Assembly (NCBI GenBank): GCA_016839705.1
Contig: JAEOTR010000014.1
Span: 62,001 to 126,000 of the forward strand
Direction of reading: 5' to 3'
Length of the DNA: 64,000 bases
From: Promethearchaeota archaeon
GTDB lineage: Archaea; Asgardarchaeota; Lokiarchaeia; Sigyniarchaeales; SOKP01
Shown: positions 39,801 to 49,000 of the stretch, piece by piece
Numbering within the stretch: the first letter of the stretch is position 1
Layout: each line of letters begins with the position of its first letter
Program-made: the position numbers and the translations under genes
Notes under the pieces: generated by a model
What the model saw: only the letters and a program-made list of their open reading frames with translations
Told to the model about the DNA's origin: nothing
Databases searched by the model: none

Positions 39801-40649
39801 ATGGAACAGAAAGATAGTACGGAATTTAAAATTGATTATATTTCAACATCGGGAGTGTTTAAAACACCTTTTACCCTAATTATACTTTTACAGTTATTTT
39901 TTGGTTTTTCAATTGCATTATTAATCAATATATGGTTTTATAATGATCTTTATTTTCTAATTACAGGAAAAGGTTTTTTATCTTTTATCTTGATTGGACA
40001 GTGGTGGGAATGGTTTTTACTGCCATTGAATTTGTATGGTAATATCTTTCTTTTTGCTTTTTCTATTATTTTGATTTCCGCAGGGATTAATAAAGTCTTA
40101 AATAGATTATGTCCTCCGAAAGAGGGAGTATTTAACAAAGGAAGTAAAGAATGGAAATATACTCATCGAAGATTTTGGAATGCCTATTTTCCTATTTGGT
40201 TGGCAAGAGCTATTCCTATACCATGGTCAGATATTTTTGTTTATAGATTATTCGGAGTTCCGATAGGGAAGAATGTTGTTGCTTATGAAGGATATATAGA
40301 TCCGGAACTAGTGGAAATAGGAGATTTCACCATGACGTCGTTAAACATATGCATTTTCTCGCATTTGATATACCAGGAATATATTATTATCAAAAAAGTT
40401 AAGATCGGTAAGGCTTGTGTTGTTGGACCCCAAACAATAATAAGTCCAGGTACTCATATGAGAGATGGATCAATTTTAGGCGCAAACAGCTATACTTGGA
40501 TTGATCAAGTATTAGAAGGAGATCTTATCCATGTCGGAACTCCTGTGAGTATAAACTTTCCAATTCAATCCGTAGAAGAATCTCTAGAAAAAGCAGAAAG
40601 GGTAAAGGGAGATGTTTCTGAAAATATTGAAGGAGATGATAAAGTATAA
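39801..40649 (+). CDS. Membrane hexapeptide-repeat acyltransferase (first)
   Basis: A 282-residue protein with two or three N-terminal transmembrane helices (about residues 22-45 and 70-100) followed by the linker CPPKEGVFNKGSKEWKYT and a left-handed beta-helix domain with hexapeptide-like turns (VEIGDFTMTSLNICIFS, KIGKACVVGPQTIISPG). Hexapeptide proteins are usually acyl or acetyl transferases acting on sugars or lipids, and the membrane anchor suggests a cell-envelope substrate. The next gene begins on the base after its stop and is a diverged copy. Confidence 0.8.
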   Translation: MEQKDSTEFKIDYISTSGVFKTPFTLIILLQLFFGFSIALLINIWFYNDLYFLITGKGFLSFILIGQWWEWFLLPLNLYGNIFLFAFSIILISAGINKVLNRLCPPKEGVFNKGSKEWKYTHRRFWNAYFPIWLARAIPIPWSDIFVYRLFGVPIGKNVVAYEGYIDPELVEIGDFTMTSLNICIFSHLIYQEYIIIKKVKIGKACVVGPQTIISPGTHMRDGSILGANSYTWIDQVLEGDLIHVGTPVSINFPIQSVEESLEKAERVKGDVSENIEGDDKV

Positions 40650-41387
40650 ATGTTTCAGCCGGCGAGTTTAAAAGGCGATTCCCCTACACCAATAGATGAG
40701 GGTGTACGAAACAAATATACAATTATATATTACGTAATTATTATACTAAGTTTTATTCCTTGTTCGATCTTTGAATCTATTTATTTAATATATTTGTGGA
40801 GGGAAGGATATTATTTATTATTCATCATATTGCTCCCTTTTAATTTTTTTATCTTAATGTATATCCTTCAGTTAAGTGCAATTATTTTCTCATCGTTGTC
40901 ATTAATTATTATTAAATTAATATTTCCCCCGAAAGAAGGTAGCTTTTCTCGAGATATTCATGACAAAAACTATTTGTTTTGGAATCTTAGGAATATTTCA
41001 AAAAAATGGGCTCTGTTTGTTACCGCCTCAAATCCTTTCCCGTGGTTAAAAAATCGGTTTACACTGAGATTTTTTGGGATAAAGATTGGGAAGAAAACCC
41101 TATGCGATACGTGCTGGATTTCTTCAGAATTTATAGAAATTGGTAATAACGTAATTATAGGAATGGGAAGTACTCTGTTAAGTTTTGGAATTGAGCAAGA
41201 TAAATTCTTTTTAAAGAAGATTCAAGTGGAGAATAATGTGGTTATTGGAGCAAAATGTGTAGTACTACCCGGGACATCATTTCAAAAAGGAGCGAAATTA
41301 TCTGCTCATTCTTATACTCAATTTGACGATAAGTTAGAAGAAAACTCAATTTATTCGGGACATCCTGCAAAATTAAAAGAATCGTAA
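40650..41387 (+). CDS. Membrane hexapeptide-repeat acyltransferase (second)
   Basis: A 245-residue paralogue of the preceding protein: two N-terminal membrane helices, the shared linker FPPKEGSFSRDIHDKNYLFW and a hexapeptide beta-helix (IEIGNNVIIGMGST, VENNVVIGAKCVVLPG). Its ATG is directly adjacent to the upstream stop codon (no gap), so the pair is one operon. The pair may form a mixed trimer, as hexapeptide enzymes are trimeric; that is inference. Substrate and product are unknown. Confidence 0.8.
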   Translation: MFQPASLKGDSPTPIDEGVRNKYTIIYYVIIILSFIPCSIFESIYLIYLWREGYYLLFIILLPFNFFILMYILQLSAIIFSSLSLIIIKLIFPPKEGSFSRDIHDKNYLFWNLRNISKKWALFVTASNPFPWLKNRFTLRFFGIKIGKKTLCDTCWISSEFIEIGNNVIIGMGSTLLSFGIEQDKFFLKKIQVENNVVIGAKCVVLPGTSFQKGAKLSAHSYTQFDDKLEENSIYSGHPAKLKES

Positions 41388-41392
41388 GTATT

Positions 41393-42988
41393 ATGACGGT
41401 AGAAAAAATTGCAAACTTAAATTCAAAGGGTAAAATTGAAACTAAAAAGAGGTTTGTAATAATCTCTGATACCCATATTAGTCGATCGGGGGGTGCTTTT
41501 AACCTTCATACATTCAATTTAGGCGTAGAACAGATAAATAAAGTAAAAAATGTTGATTTATTTATGCATTTAGGTGATATCACCCAAAATGGTACATTAT
41601 TGGAGTATGAGTATGCTGAAGAGCAGTTAAAAAAATTCCAACCCATTTCTAAATACCCATTAATATCTATTATTGGAAATCATGATGCTATGAATGTGGG
41701 ATACCTCCTTTTCGAAGAAATGATAGGAAAAAGGCATATTGAATATGAGGATGACGAAATCTTTGTAATTGGAATCGATAGTACTAAACCAGACTTGCCT
41801 GGAGGAATTATCCATCATAATATAATTGAACTTGTAAGAAATGAGTTAATGAAAAGGGAGAGAGAAAATAAATTTAAGGTTGTTTGTTTTCACCACCAAC
41901 TCATTCCGATCCCGAATACTGGAAAAGAAAGATCCGCAATCGATGATTCAGGAGATATGCTACAAATGCTTTTAGAAGCAAAAGCAGATTTAATTTTAAA
42001 TGGTCATCGACACACGTCAAATTTATATACTCTGAGTAATAGTGAAAAAGATCTTTATATTTTTAATGCGGGTACATTTTGTTGTAATAAAACAAGATAT
42101 CGTGATTTATTTACATATGCAATTATTGATATTGAGGGAAGTAAACTCACTTTTAGAGTGATTCCTATACTAGATTCATCAATTTTGCAGGAGATTCATC
42201 GTGAAGTCAACTATTATCTTCCTTTAGAAATAGAAAAGAATCAAAAACCTCTTTGTCGGTTTATACAATTATCACACTCGTTAATAAATGAAGAAGTAGA
42301 AAATAAAATTACAAATTTTGATAAAGCTATTGAAAGAATAAATAGCTTCAAAGATATAGATTTAGTCATCCATACAGGGAACGTAACACAAAACAGTTAT
42401 AAAGAAGAATTTAGAATAGCCAAGGATAAAATAGAAAAATTAAATTATCCATATTTAGTCGTTCCAGGATATACAGATTCTAAACCCCCCTTTTGGGAGT
42501 ACTGGAAAAAGTACTTTGGTGAGTTAGATCCAATCTTTGAAAATGAGAAATTTTATTTTCAGGGATTAAATTCGACTACTAGGGATTCAAAAGAGGGATT
42601 CATAGGGAGAAATAGAATGAATAAGTATATTGAAAAAGTACTATCAATAAGTCATCAAAAAATATTGGGGGTATGTTGTTTTCATAGTCTAATCCCAACT
42701 CCTTTAAGTGTGTGGAGAACAGAATTAACTGATTCTGGAGATGTTCTCTCTCAATTTTCTCGTTCTCAAATTGACCTTTGCTTAAATAGCTCCCCCAGTA
42801 TAGCCTTTAATGTAAAGATTGATAACACTATATTCACCAATGGGGGGAATCTTAATCCTAAAAGATTTAATGATGCTTTTATTGAAATAGAAATCTATAA
42901 AAAAGGATTTGTTATATTAAAGGAACATGACTTAAAAACCGGGCAAAAGAAAATAGTTGGTGCTTACACTATTACGATTTTTATATAG
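41393..42988 (+). CDS. Tandem metallophosphoesterase, second domain degenerate
   Basis: A 531-residue calcineurin-like phosphoesterase with two domains. The first (about 20-270) has the full metal-ligand set: ISDTHISR, HLGDITQNG, IIGNHDAM, CFHHQLIP and LNGHRHTS. The second (about 290-530) keeps the fold pattern, but HTGNVTQNS replaces GDxTQ, LVVPGYTDS replaces GNHD, and CLNSSPS replaces NGHxH, so it has probably lost metal binding and catalysis and may be a binding or dimer half. The gene begins five bases after the acyltransferase stop and belongs to the same operon. The substrate is unknown. Confidence 0.85.
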   Translation: MTVEKIANLNSKGKIETKKRFVIISDTHISRSGGAFNLHTFNLGVEQINKVKNVDLFMHLGDITQNGTLLEYEYAEEQLKKFQPISKYPLISIIGNHDAMNVGYLLFEEMIGKRHIEYEDDEIFVIGIDSTKPDLPGGIIHHNIIELVRNELMKRERENKFKVVCFHHQLIPIPNTGKERSAIDDSGDMLQMLLEAKADLILNGHRHTSNLYTLSNSEKDLYIFNAGTFCCNKTRYRDLFTYAIIDIEGSKLTFRVIPILDSSILQEIHREVNYYLPLEIEKNQKPLCRFIQLSHSLINEEVENKITNFDKAIERINSFKDIDLVIHTGNVTQNSYKEEFRIAKDKIEKLNYPYLVVPGYTDSKPPFWEYWKKYFGELDPIFENEKFYFQGLNSTTRDSKEGFIGRNRMNKYIEKVLSISHQKILGVCCFHSLIPTPLSVWRTELTDSGDVLSQFSRSQIDLCLNSSPSIAFNVKIDNTIFTNGGNLNPKRFNDAFIEIEIYKKGFVILKEHDLKTGQKKIVGAYTITIFI

Positions 42989-43099
42989 GTTTAAAATAAA
43001 ATTAAAAAGCATATTTTTATTTATAGGATTAAGTAAAGACACTCTTATTAAACAATTTTTAGAGATTTTTTTACAACTAACAAAAGTTATCGTATTTTT

Positions 43100-43381
43100 A
43101 TGGCTAAAGTCAAATTACATTTATTAAATATTTTTCAACTGAGAACCGACATTAAATTTATAGAATATGAAGGCAAAACCGTTGGTGATATAATCTCTCA
43201 GTTCCTCAGAGAACATAGCAGTAAATTAGATGACGAGATGCTAAGTAAAAATAAGAAGAAGTTTAATTCTCAAGTACTTATACTGTTAAATGGAAGAAAT
43301 ATTAAATATCTGAAAGACTACAAAACAAAATTAAAAGACTCTGATGAATTGTATCTTAGTTTTGCTTTAGCAGGGGGGTAA
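43100..43381 (+). CDS. Ubiquitin-fold MoaD/ThiS/SAMP-like protein
   Basis: A 93-residue beta-grasp protein ending in GG (YLSFALAGG), as in MoaD, ThiS and archaeal SAMPs. The family pattern EYEGKTVGDIISQFL, NSQVLILLNGRNI and LKDSDELYLSFALAGG is clear. The exposed diglycine could be adenylated and used for sulphur transfer (molybdopterin, tungstopterin, thiolation) or for protein conjugation. No E1-like partner is nearby. It stands between the phosphoesterase and a Rag-like GTPase. Confidence 0.88.
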   Translation: MAKVKLHLLNIFQLRTDIKFIEYEGKTVGDIISQFLREHSSKLDDEMLSKNKKKFNSQVLILLNGRNIKYLKDYKTKLKDSDELYLSFALAGG

Positions 43382-43538
43382 AGCAAATATATCGAGTTTG
43401 TAAACGTTAACCTTAAATATTAAAACTATCATATTTTTTGTACTAAAAGCGATTATTTATTAATAGTATTAAATTTTGAAATAATTAGGAAGGAGCTTTT
43501 AGAAATGCAATTAAGTTATCATATAGGTGGAATTTAAA

Positions 43539-44471
43539 GTGAAGAAAATAGCCTTTTTGGGCTTGGACAACGCCGGCAAGACCAGTATAATTACAGCAAT
43601 TTCACAACGATTTGGATTTGAGGAAACTGTTGCTAAATTAATGCCAACAAGAAGAATTGCTCGTGATACTTTCAAATTTTTAGGATTAGAATTTTCAAGG
43701 CTTGATTTTGGTGGACAGAGAATATATAGAAACGACTATTTAAAACATCCTGAGAAATTCTTGAGTGGAATAGATTTAATCTTCTATGTTATTGATGCTC
43801 AGGATTTTGATAGATACATTGAATCCATAGATTATTTGGAGGAAGTTTTGCTATTTTTTAAAGAAACTCAAGAAGATGTTATGGTTTCAATACTTTTTCA
43901 TAAGTTTGATCCCCAGCTTGTTGATAATGTCGAAATAAACAAAAGAATCCTTACTCTCAAACAAGCTTTAACAAGGTATTCGAATCATTTTGATATATTT
44001 TTCTTCGAAACCACGATATTTGATATTAAATCGATAATGGATACTTTTTCAAGTGGCCTATCAATGCTATTTGAAAAAATAGAAATGGTTTCTAACTTAT
44101 TTTCAGAAATTAGTAAAAATTATAATACAATATTGATATCTTTATTCGATTCGAAAGGTATCACTCTTGGGGAGAGCTATCGTCCTCACTTACAATTGAC
44201 ACAGAAATTAAAGATTTATGAAATTTATTTAAATTTACAGAAACGTATTATTGCAGAAAATCGAACGTTATTTGAATTTTCTGATAAGTTTGAAGATGGG
44301 GAGAGATTTTCTGGTATTATAGAAGTATTAAAATTTGGAAAATTAGATTTCTATCTACTATTTATAATAGAAGAAGATGAAACAGATTTAGAGAAGACAG
44401 TATCGCTTTTGGACAAAATTGAAGCGGCAAAACCTCAAATGGAAAATTTGATTTTACAATTAATTCAATAA
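43539..44471 (+). CDS. Rag/Gtr-like GTPase with roadblock-like C-domain (second)
   Basis: A 310-residue GTPase closely parallel in design to the one at 34673-35638. G1 FLGLDNAGKTS (6-16), DFGGQ (56-60) and the Rag-type G4 HKFD (121-124) are present; a C-terminal alpha/beta domain (about 185-310, NYNTILISLFDSKGITLGES and KLDFYLLFIIEED) looks like a roadblock/longin fold. GTG 43539 lies eight bases after GGTGG; GTG 43527 is a second in-frame option. RagA and RagC form heterodimers, so these two proteins may pair with each other; that is a hypothesis. The nearby beta-grasp protein is unrelated in sequence. Confidence 0.85.
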   Translation: MKKIAFLGLDNAGKTSIITAISQRFGFEETVAKLMPTRRIARDTFKFLGLEFSRLDFGGQRIYRNDYLKHPEKFLSGIDLIFYVIDAQDFDRYIESIDYLEEVLLFFKETQEDVMVSILFHKFDPQLVDNVEINKRILTLKQALTRYSNHFDIFFFETTIFDIKSIMDTFSSGLSMLFEKIEMVSNLFSEISKNYNTILISLFDSKGITLGESYRPHLQLTQKLKIYEIYLNLQKRIIAENRTLFEFSDKFEDGERFSGIIEVLKFGKLDFYLLFIIEEDETDLEKTVSLLDKIEAAKPQMENLILQLIQ

Positions 44472-44523
44472 AATATAGATCCACTTTTTTAATAACAAAA
44501 GTAATTTCTTAAGTTTAGAAGAA

Positions 44524-44628
44524 CGCAGATGGAGGGACTCGAACCCCCGAACGCTTCCGCGCACCAGCTTTCTCGAATGATGAGAAAGATACTCGAAGCT
44601 GGCGTCTTACCAGCTAGGCTACATCTGC
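44524..44628 (-). tRNA. tRNA-Ser(CGA), intron at 37/38
   Basis: A class II tRNA on the minus strand. Acceptor stem GCAGATG/CATCTGC (5' end at 44628) with discriminator G73, D-arm with GG18-19 (one C11-A24 mismatch), anticodon stem CCAGC/GCTGG, anticodon C34-G35-A36 (44595-44593), a long variable arm (CGC-GGAA-GCG) and the T-arm GGGGG-TTCGAGT-CCCTC. The long variable arm plus G73 plus CGA identify Ser. The anticodon loop is interrupted by an intron of about 22 bases (44570-44591), the canonical archaeal 37/38 position, cut by the splicing endonuclease at a bulge-helix-bulge. CCA is not encoded. The splice points could shift by a base or two. Confidence 0.9.
44570..44591 (-). other. Archaeal tRNA intron
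   Basis: The 22 bases between G37 and A38 contain most of a CTTTCTC/GAGAAAG hairpin that continues into the exon A38-G39. This leaves a short helix with bulges as needed for the tRNA splicing endonuclease. Boundaries are assigned from the canonical position and an otherwise seven-base anticodon loop. Confidence 0.65.
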
Positions 44629-44765
44629 TTTATGTGAATCTATTTAAAATGTTATACTGAATACAATTCCTTATTAAATTTAAAACATATCAAATTTAAA
44701 ATTCTTACTCTTTAGGATAACGGGGAGTAAATATATAATCTTTGTTTGAATTTATGTTTAAAATG

Positions 44766-45068
44766 TTACTGTGTAGTGGGAACATAAATTTTTAGTTTTA
44801 AGGTCGGATCCAGAAGTTTTATTAGTCCTTCTCCTTCATATTGTTTTATAAGAAGTTTTGCTGTTGAGACTCTTATATCAAATTTAAATGCGAGATCCGT
44901 CGGTAAGATTGATTTTTTCTTTGTAATATACTCTCTGATATCTTTTTCTACTTTTTTAGGAACAAAAGCATCTCTTTCAACGATATTGATTTGCTTAGAT
45001 CTCCCGTATTTTCTCCTAAGATTTATCGTTGCTTTTCTAACTAGGAGTTTTTCTTCTTTCTCAGACAT
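44766..45068 (-). CDS. rps25e: 30S ribosomal protein eS25
   Basis: A 100-residue eS25, a small-subunit head protein shared by archaea and eukaryotes but absent from bacteria. The winged-helix body is recognisable from KDIREYITKKKSILPTDLAF and STAKLLIKQYEGEGLIKLL, ending in KIYVPTTQ. The N-terminal basic extension is family-typical. It lies between the tRNA-Ser gene and the divergent Bud23-like gene, giving a small translation-related cluster. Confidence 0.9.
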   Translation of the reverse strand: MSEKEEKLLVRKATINLRRKYGRSKQINIVERDAFVPKKVEKDIREYITKKKSILPTDLAFKFDIRVSTAKLLIKQYEGEGLIKLLDPTLKLKIYVPTTQ

Positions 45069-45216
45069 ATTAGGTCAAATTTAATGAAACACAGTTTAAA
45101 AAATTAAAATAGAATGCAAATATAAATATTTAGAATTAAATAAAATTTTTGGTTTATTATTTAAAACCTAATTGATTTTATTTTAACAATGAATTGAAAG
45201 AACTATTAAGATTTTA

Positions 45217-45858
45217 ATGAAATTGAACGGAGAATATGACTTCAACATAAAGAAGAAACGACCAGAGGAAGAATATGAAAAAGTCTCAGATTATTTTAAG
45301 GGAAAAATCCTCACTCAGTATGCACACTCTAAAAGTATGATGAGGATACAACAAAAAATTACTAAAAGAGCTTTAGAATTATTGAGTCTTAAAAATAGAA
45401 ACGCATTAATCTTAGATGCTGGTTGTGGACCCGGATTTGCTTCAATATATTTAAAAGAGATCGGATATAAGATAGTAGCACTTGATTTAATATCAGAATT
45501 CTTGAGTTTTTATGAAATTAAAGATCTAAATCCTATTAACTCAGATATGTGTTTTCCTCCTTTTCGACCAAGCACTTTTGATGCAATTATTTCTATTTCA
45601 GCATTACAATGGATTTTTCGAGACGATAATAATAAATTGATGATTTCAATGCTAAAAAGTCTATTCCAAGCTTTTTTCCAAATTCTGAAGCCAACTAGCA
45701 GAGTCCTTATGCAATTTTACCCAAAGAATAAGGAAATAATGGAAAAAATTGGAAAAATAATTACGAATCACACAGAATTTCATGGTCAGTTCATAATAGA
45801 TAACCCAAATAGCCAAAAAAAAAGGAAGATTTTTCTTTTGCTAAATAAGAAATCGTAA
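45217..45858 (+). CDS. Bud23-like rRNA methyltransferase
   Basis: A 213-residue class I methyltransferase resembling eukaryotic Bud23/WBSCR22, which makes N7-methylguanosine in 18S rRNA together with Trm112. Motif I is ILDAGCGPG (65-73). The Bud23-specific stretches PPFRPSTFDAIISISALQW (114-132), VLMQFYPKN (163-171) and DNPNSQKKRKIFLLL (195-209) are all present. The N-terminal KKRPEEEY also matches the family (RPEH.PPE). The protein is slightly short, lacking the long basic C-terminal tail of the eukaryotic enzyme. It starts from ATG 45217 and is divergent from eS25. Confidence 0.85.
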   Translation: MKLNGEYDFNIKKKRPEEEYEKVSDYFKGKILTQYAHSKSMMRIQQKITKRALELLSLKNRNALILDAGCGPGFASIYLKEIGYKIVALDLISEFLSFYEIKDLNPINSDMCFPPFRPSTFDAIISISALQWIFRDDNNKLMISMLKSLFQAFFQILKPTSRVLMQFYPKNKEIMEKIGKIITNHTEFHGQFIIDNPNSQKKRKIFLLLNKKS

Positions 45859-46012
45859 ATTTAAGATTTTTTTCTTTAAAAACAAGTGAATCTGCATATA
45901 AAATTACTAGTAGATTTTACCTTTATACATAATATTTTATTTATCTTCTGTTATAATATTGTTAAAAATTTATTACAAAATTTTAAAAATTTCAATTTAA
46001 AAAGATGATTTT

Positions 46013-49000
46013 ATGAATTTACGAAATATACATAAAATTCGATTAAAAAGAGTGTCATTACTCTTAACGTTGGTACTAACGATCCTTTTTCCAACGTACT
46101 TGATAAATTTTTCTAATTTTACAGGGTTTTCAAAGAATATGAGTGAAAACAATGTCAAAGACAATGATTTTATTAATCCAAAGGATTTAAAATTAAGTGT
46201 TTTTGGTTCTGCTCCTTGGTGGGATAGCTCATATGAATATCGAATATTGATCAATGTTACGAATACATATGGATACGATTTTACAAATTATGGGGTAGAG
46301 TTTTCGTTTAATTATGAAGAGTTAGTACAAGCTGGAAAAATGCAAGCTGATTTGGATGATGTTAGGATTGTAGAAAATGAAGATGTGCGAAACTATTATA
46401 TTATAAAAGATTACCCTTCGCAGGACTATGCTACAATATTTTTTGACACAGATATTTTAGCAAGTATGACAGAAACCGATACGTATATGTATTTCGGCAA
46501 TGTTGCTGCTGTAAATGCAGAGGCTGATCAACCTAATGAGAGTTTTGGATGGGTAAAAAACGGAGATTTTGAGTTAGATATTGACTCTAGTGATAAATTC
46601 GAACCTTATGGTTGGTATTTCTCACATAACCCCGTTGACGAAATAATGGGATTAGCAAATCCAACTCCAACCGAAATTAATAGTTCTGCAACGAGCTTCC
46701 AACTATTTGTAAATAAACTTATTAACACCCCCGCGGGGGGAGAACGAGTTGCAAATGGAAACTTTGCTTATAAATGGGGGACACCAGATACTACTCTATC
46801 GGGAGGAAATATTAATGATTATGCAGGTACTCTTTTTACATATCCTTTCACGGTTCCAAATGTAGATGGGGGTATTTCTTTATCATTTTACCGAAATATT
46901 AGAACCTTTAGATTTGAAGAGCCAAAAAATCCTCCGGGTCCGGGTCCTATAGATATTGATGGCTATTTTATTAGAGTTTTGAACGGCTCTAATGGTGTTT
47001 ATGATACTAATCCAGATAATCATGATGATGACGATATTGATCCTACATATGGAAATTATGCTGAAGTTTATGATGGTCATGCTTGGTATAATCCATCATC
47101 GAAGAAATGGACTGACGACACAATGCTTAAAGACTTTTCAGTACATACTTTAATACACGATACTAAATCAGATTCCTCAGCAGATGGAGATTTGACGGGT
47201 TATTCAGAAATAGATCTAACTCCTTATATGGGAAAGGAAATATTTTTTGAAATTGGTGCGTGGGGTGACGAGTCGAATGCTGAGAGAAAACAAAAAGACG
47301 CCTTTTTCCAAGTGGATGATCTAAAATTTAATTACACACTCTCAACTTCTGCTAATGAGGTTCAGGCTAGAAAATCTGATGTAACTGTTATTGCAAGAGA
47401 TATTGATGGAAGGATTGTTCCTAATGCAGAGATAATCATGATAAACAAATCATCTCAGGCAATAATATCCACAGGATTTACATCTGAACTAAATGGATCA
47501 ATCAGTTTTGATCAGTTACTTAATGGGGAATATAATATAACCGCAAATTACACTTTAGGTTCTAATGAGAATTATGTTGGAAGTATGTTAACCAACTTTT
47601 CTGGAAAAGAATATACTGTTGAAATCACACTAAACTTATGGACAATTGATTTTGAGATTGTTGATTGGGACGGAATTCCTTTAAGTTATGGATTTATTGA
47701 AGTTAATGAAAGCATAAGTAAAGCATTTGTAGAAAAACTAACGTTAGATAGCAATGGAAAAGCAACATTTCGTTGGTTGTATACTCAGGATTACTACATA
47801 AGAGTTTTTTATGAAAATGAGGACTACACGGGTACTCAATTTCTATTGAATGAATCTACTCTATACCGAAATATTTATGATCGAGTTGGAGCAAAATATC
47901 AAACTCAATCATTATGGGTAAATAATACAAACAGGAACTTAGTAGGTGAGAATTCCTATGCTGTTAGTGAGAGAGTTTATTCAAATGGTTCTCTAACTGA
48001 TTTTGGAAACTCAAAACTCATTAAAGTTAATGTATCTTTAACTGATATGATTAACCAACTAGAAAATGTATACGTTTATTATATTGATAAAGACAATTCT
48101 ACAGGTACTGGTACTGAAAATCTAATTTACTTCGAAAACGGGTATGCTCCAGGAACATCAAGCGATTTTATTGAGTTAGATATACCTAAAGTTGATAATG
48201 TAAAATTACAGTCTGAAAAATTTGAGGCTTATGGATTGCTAATTGAAGTAAATGGAGTTAATTTTACTCAATGTGACGGAAACATAAAAATTGATACAAT
48301 TGAAACATGTAATATCTATAATAGAACTCATCTTGCTCGAATGGATATTAAGGTAGTTAATATCAATCCCTTAACACCGGAAGGGGCACCTTTAGATACA
48401 ATAATTAAAGTAACTAATAATGCGACTGGTGAATCCATAATAAATTTGACATCAAATTCAGGAAGAGAGGGCTTAGCCTTTGGTCAAATTAATGATATAC
48501 CATTTTGGTTTTTCAAGGATAGAGTGTATAACTTTTCAATAGATGTTATTAATATAACGAATGTGGAATTTAATGTCTCAGCGATGTCACCTGTAGATCA
48601 ATGGCGTCCCACAAGTAGTGCAGGAGTTAATTGGTACAATTATACTTTATATGGAGGAGCCTCATTGACATTTAATGTAATATTTTCTCAAGACATAAAT
48701 ATAAGTAATTATATTACATCTTTTTTCAATACTACAGGAACAGAAGTTGTTTTCTGGGGTGAAGATTTGATTTTCTCGACTGATTTCAGATTCAGTGTGG
48801 ATGATGCACAGTCTTGGTCTCCTGTAATAAGTCCCGATGCAGATTGTTTTGTGTATATTAGAAATGTCGGATCAGAAATAAATTTAATAGCAGAAGAAAT
48901 GGTTCATTTAGGCTCGGGAAATTACTCTATAACAATAAATTCAAATCTTTTATCAGCAGGAGGAGATTCTAATTACTACTCTGTAAAAATTGAAGGGTTT

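Noticed and set aside
46883..47080. Antisense open frame inside the surface protein
   Set aside because: Low-complexity shadow of the coding strand (Ile-rich); no signal.
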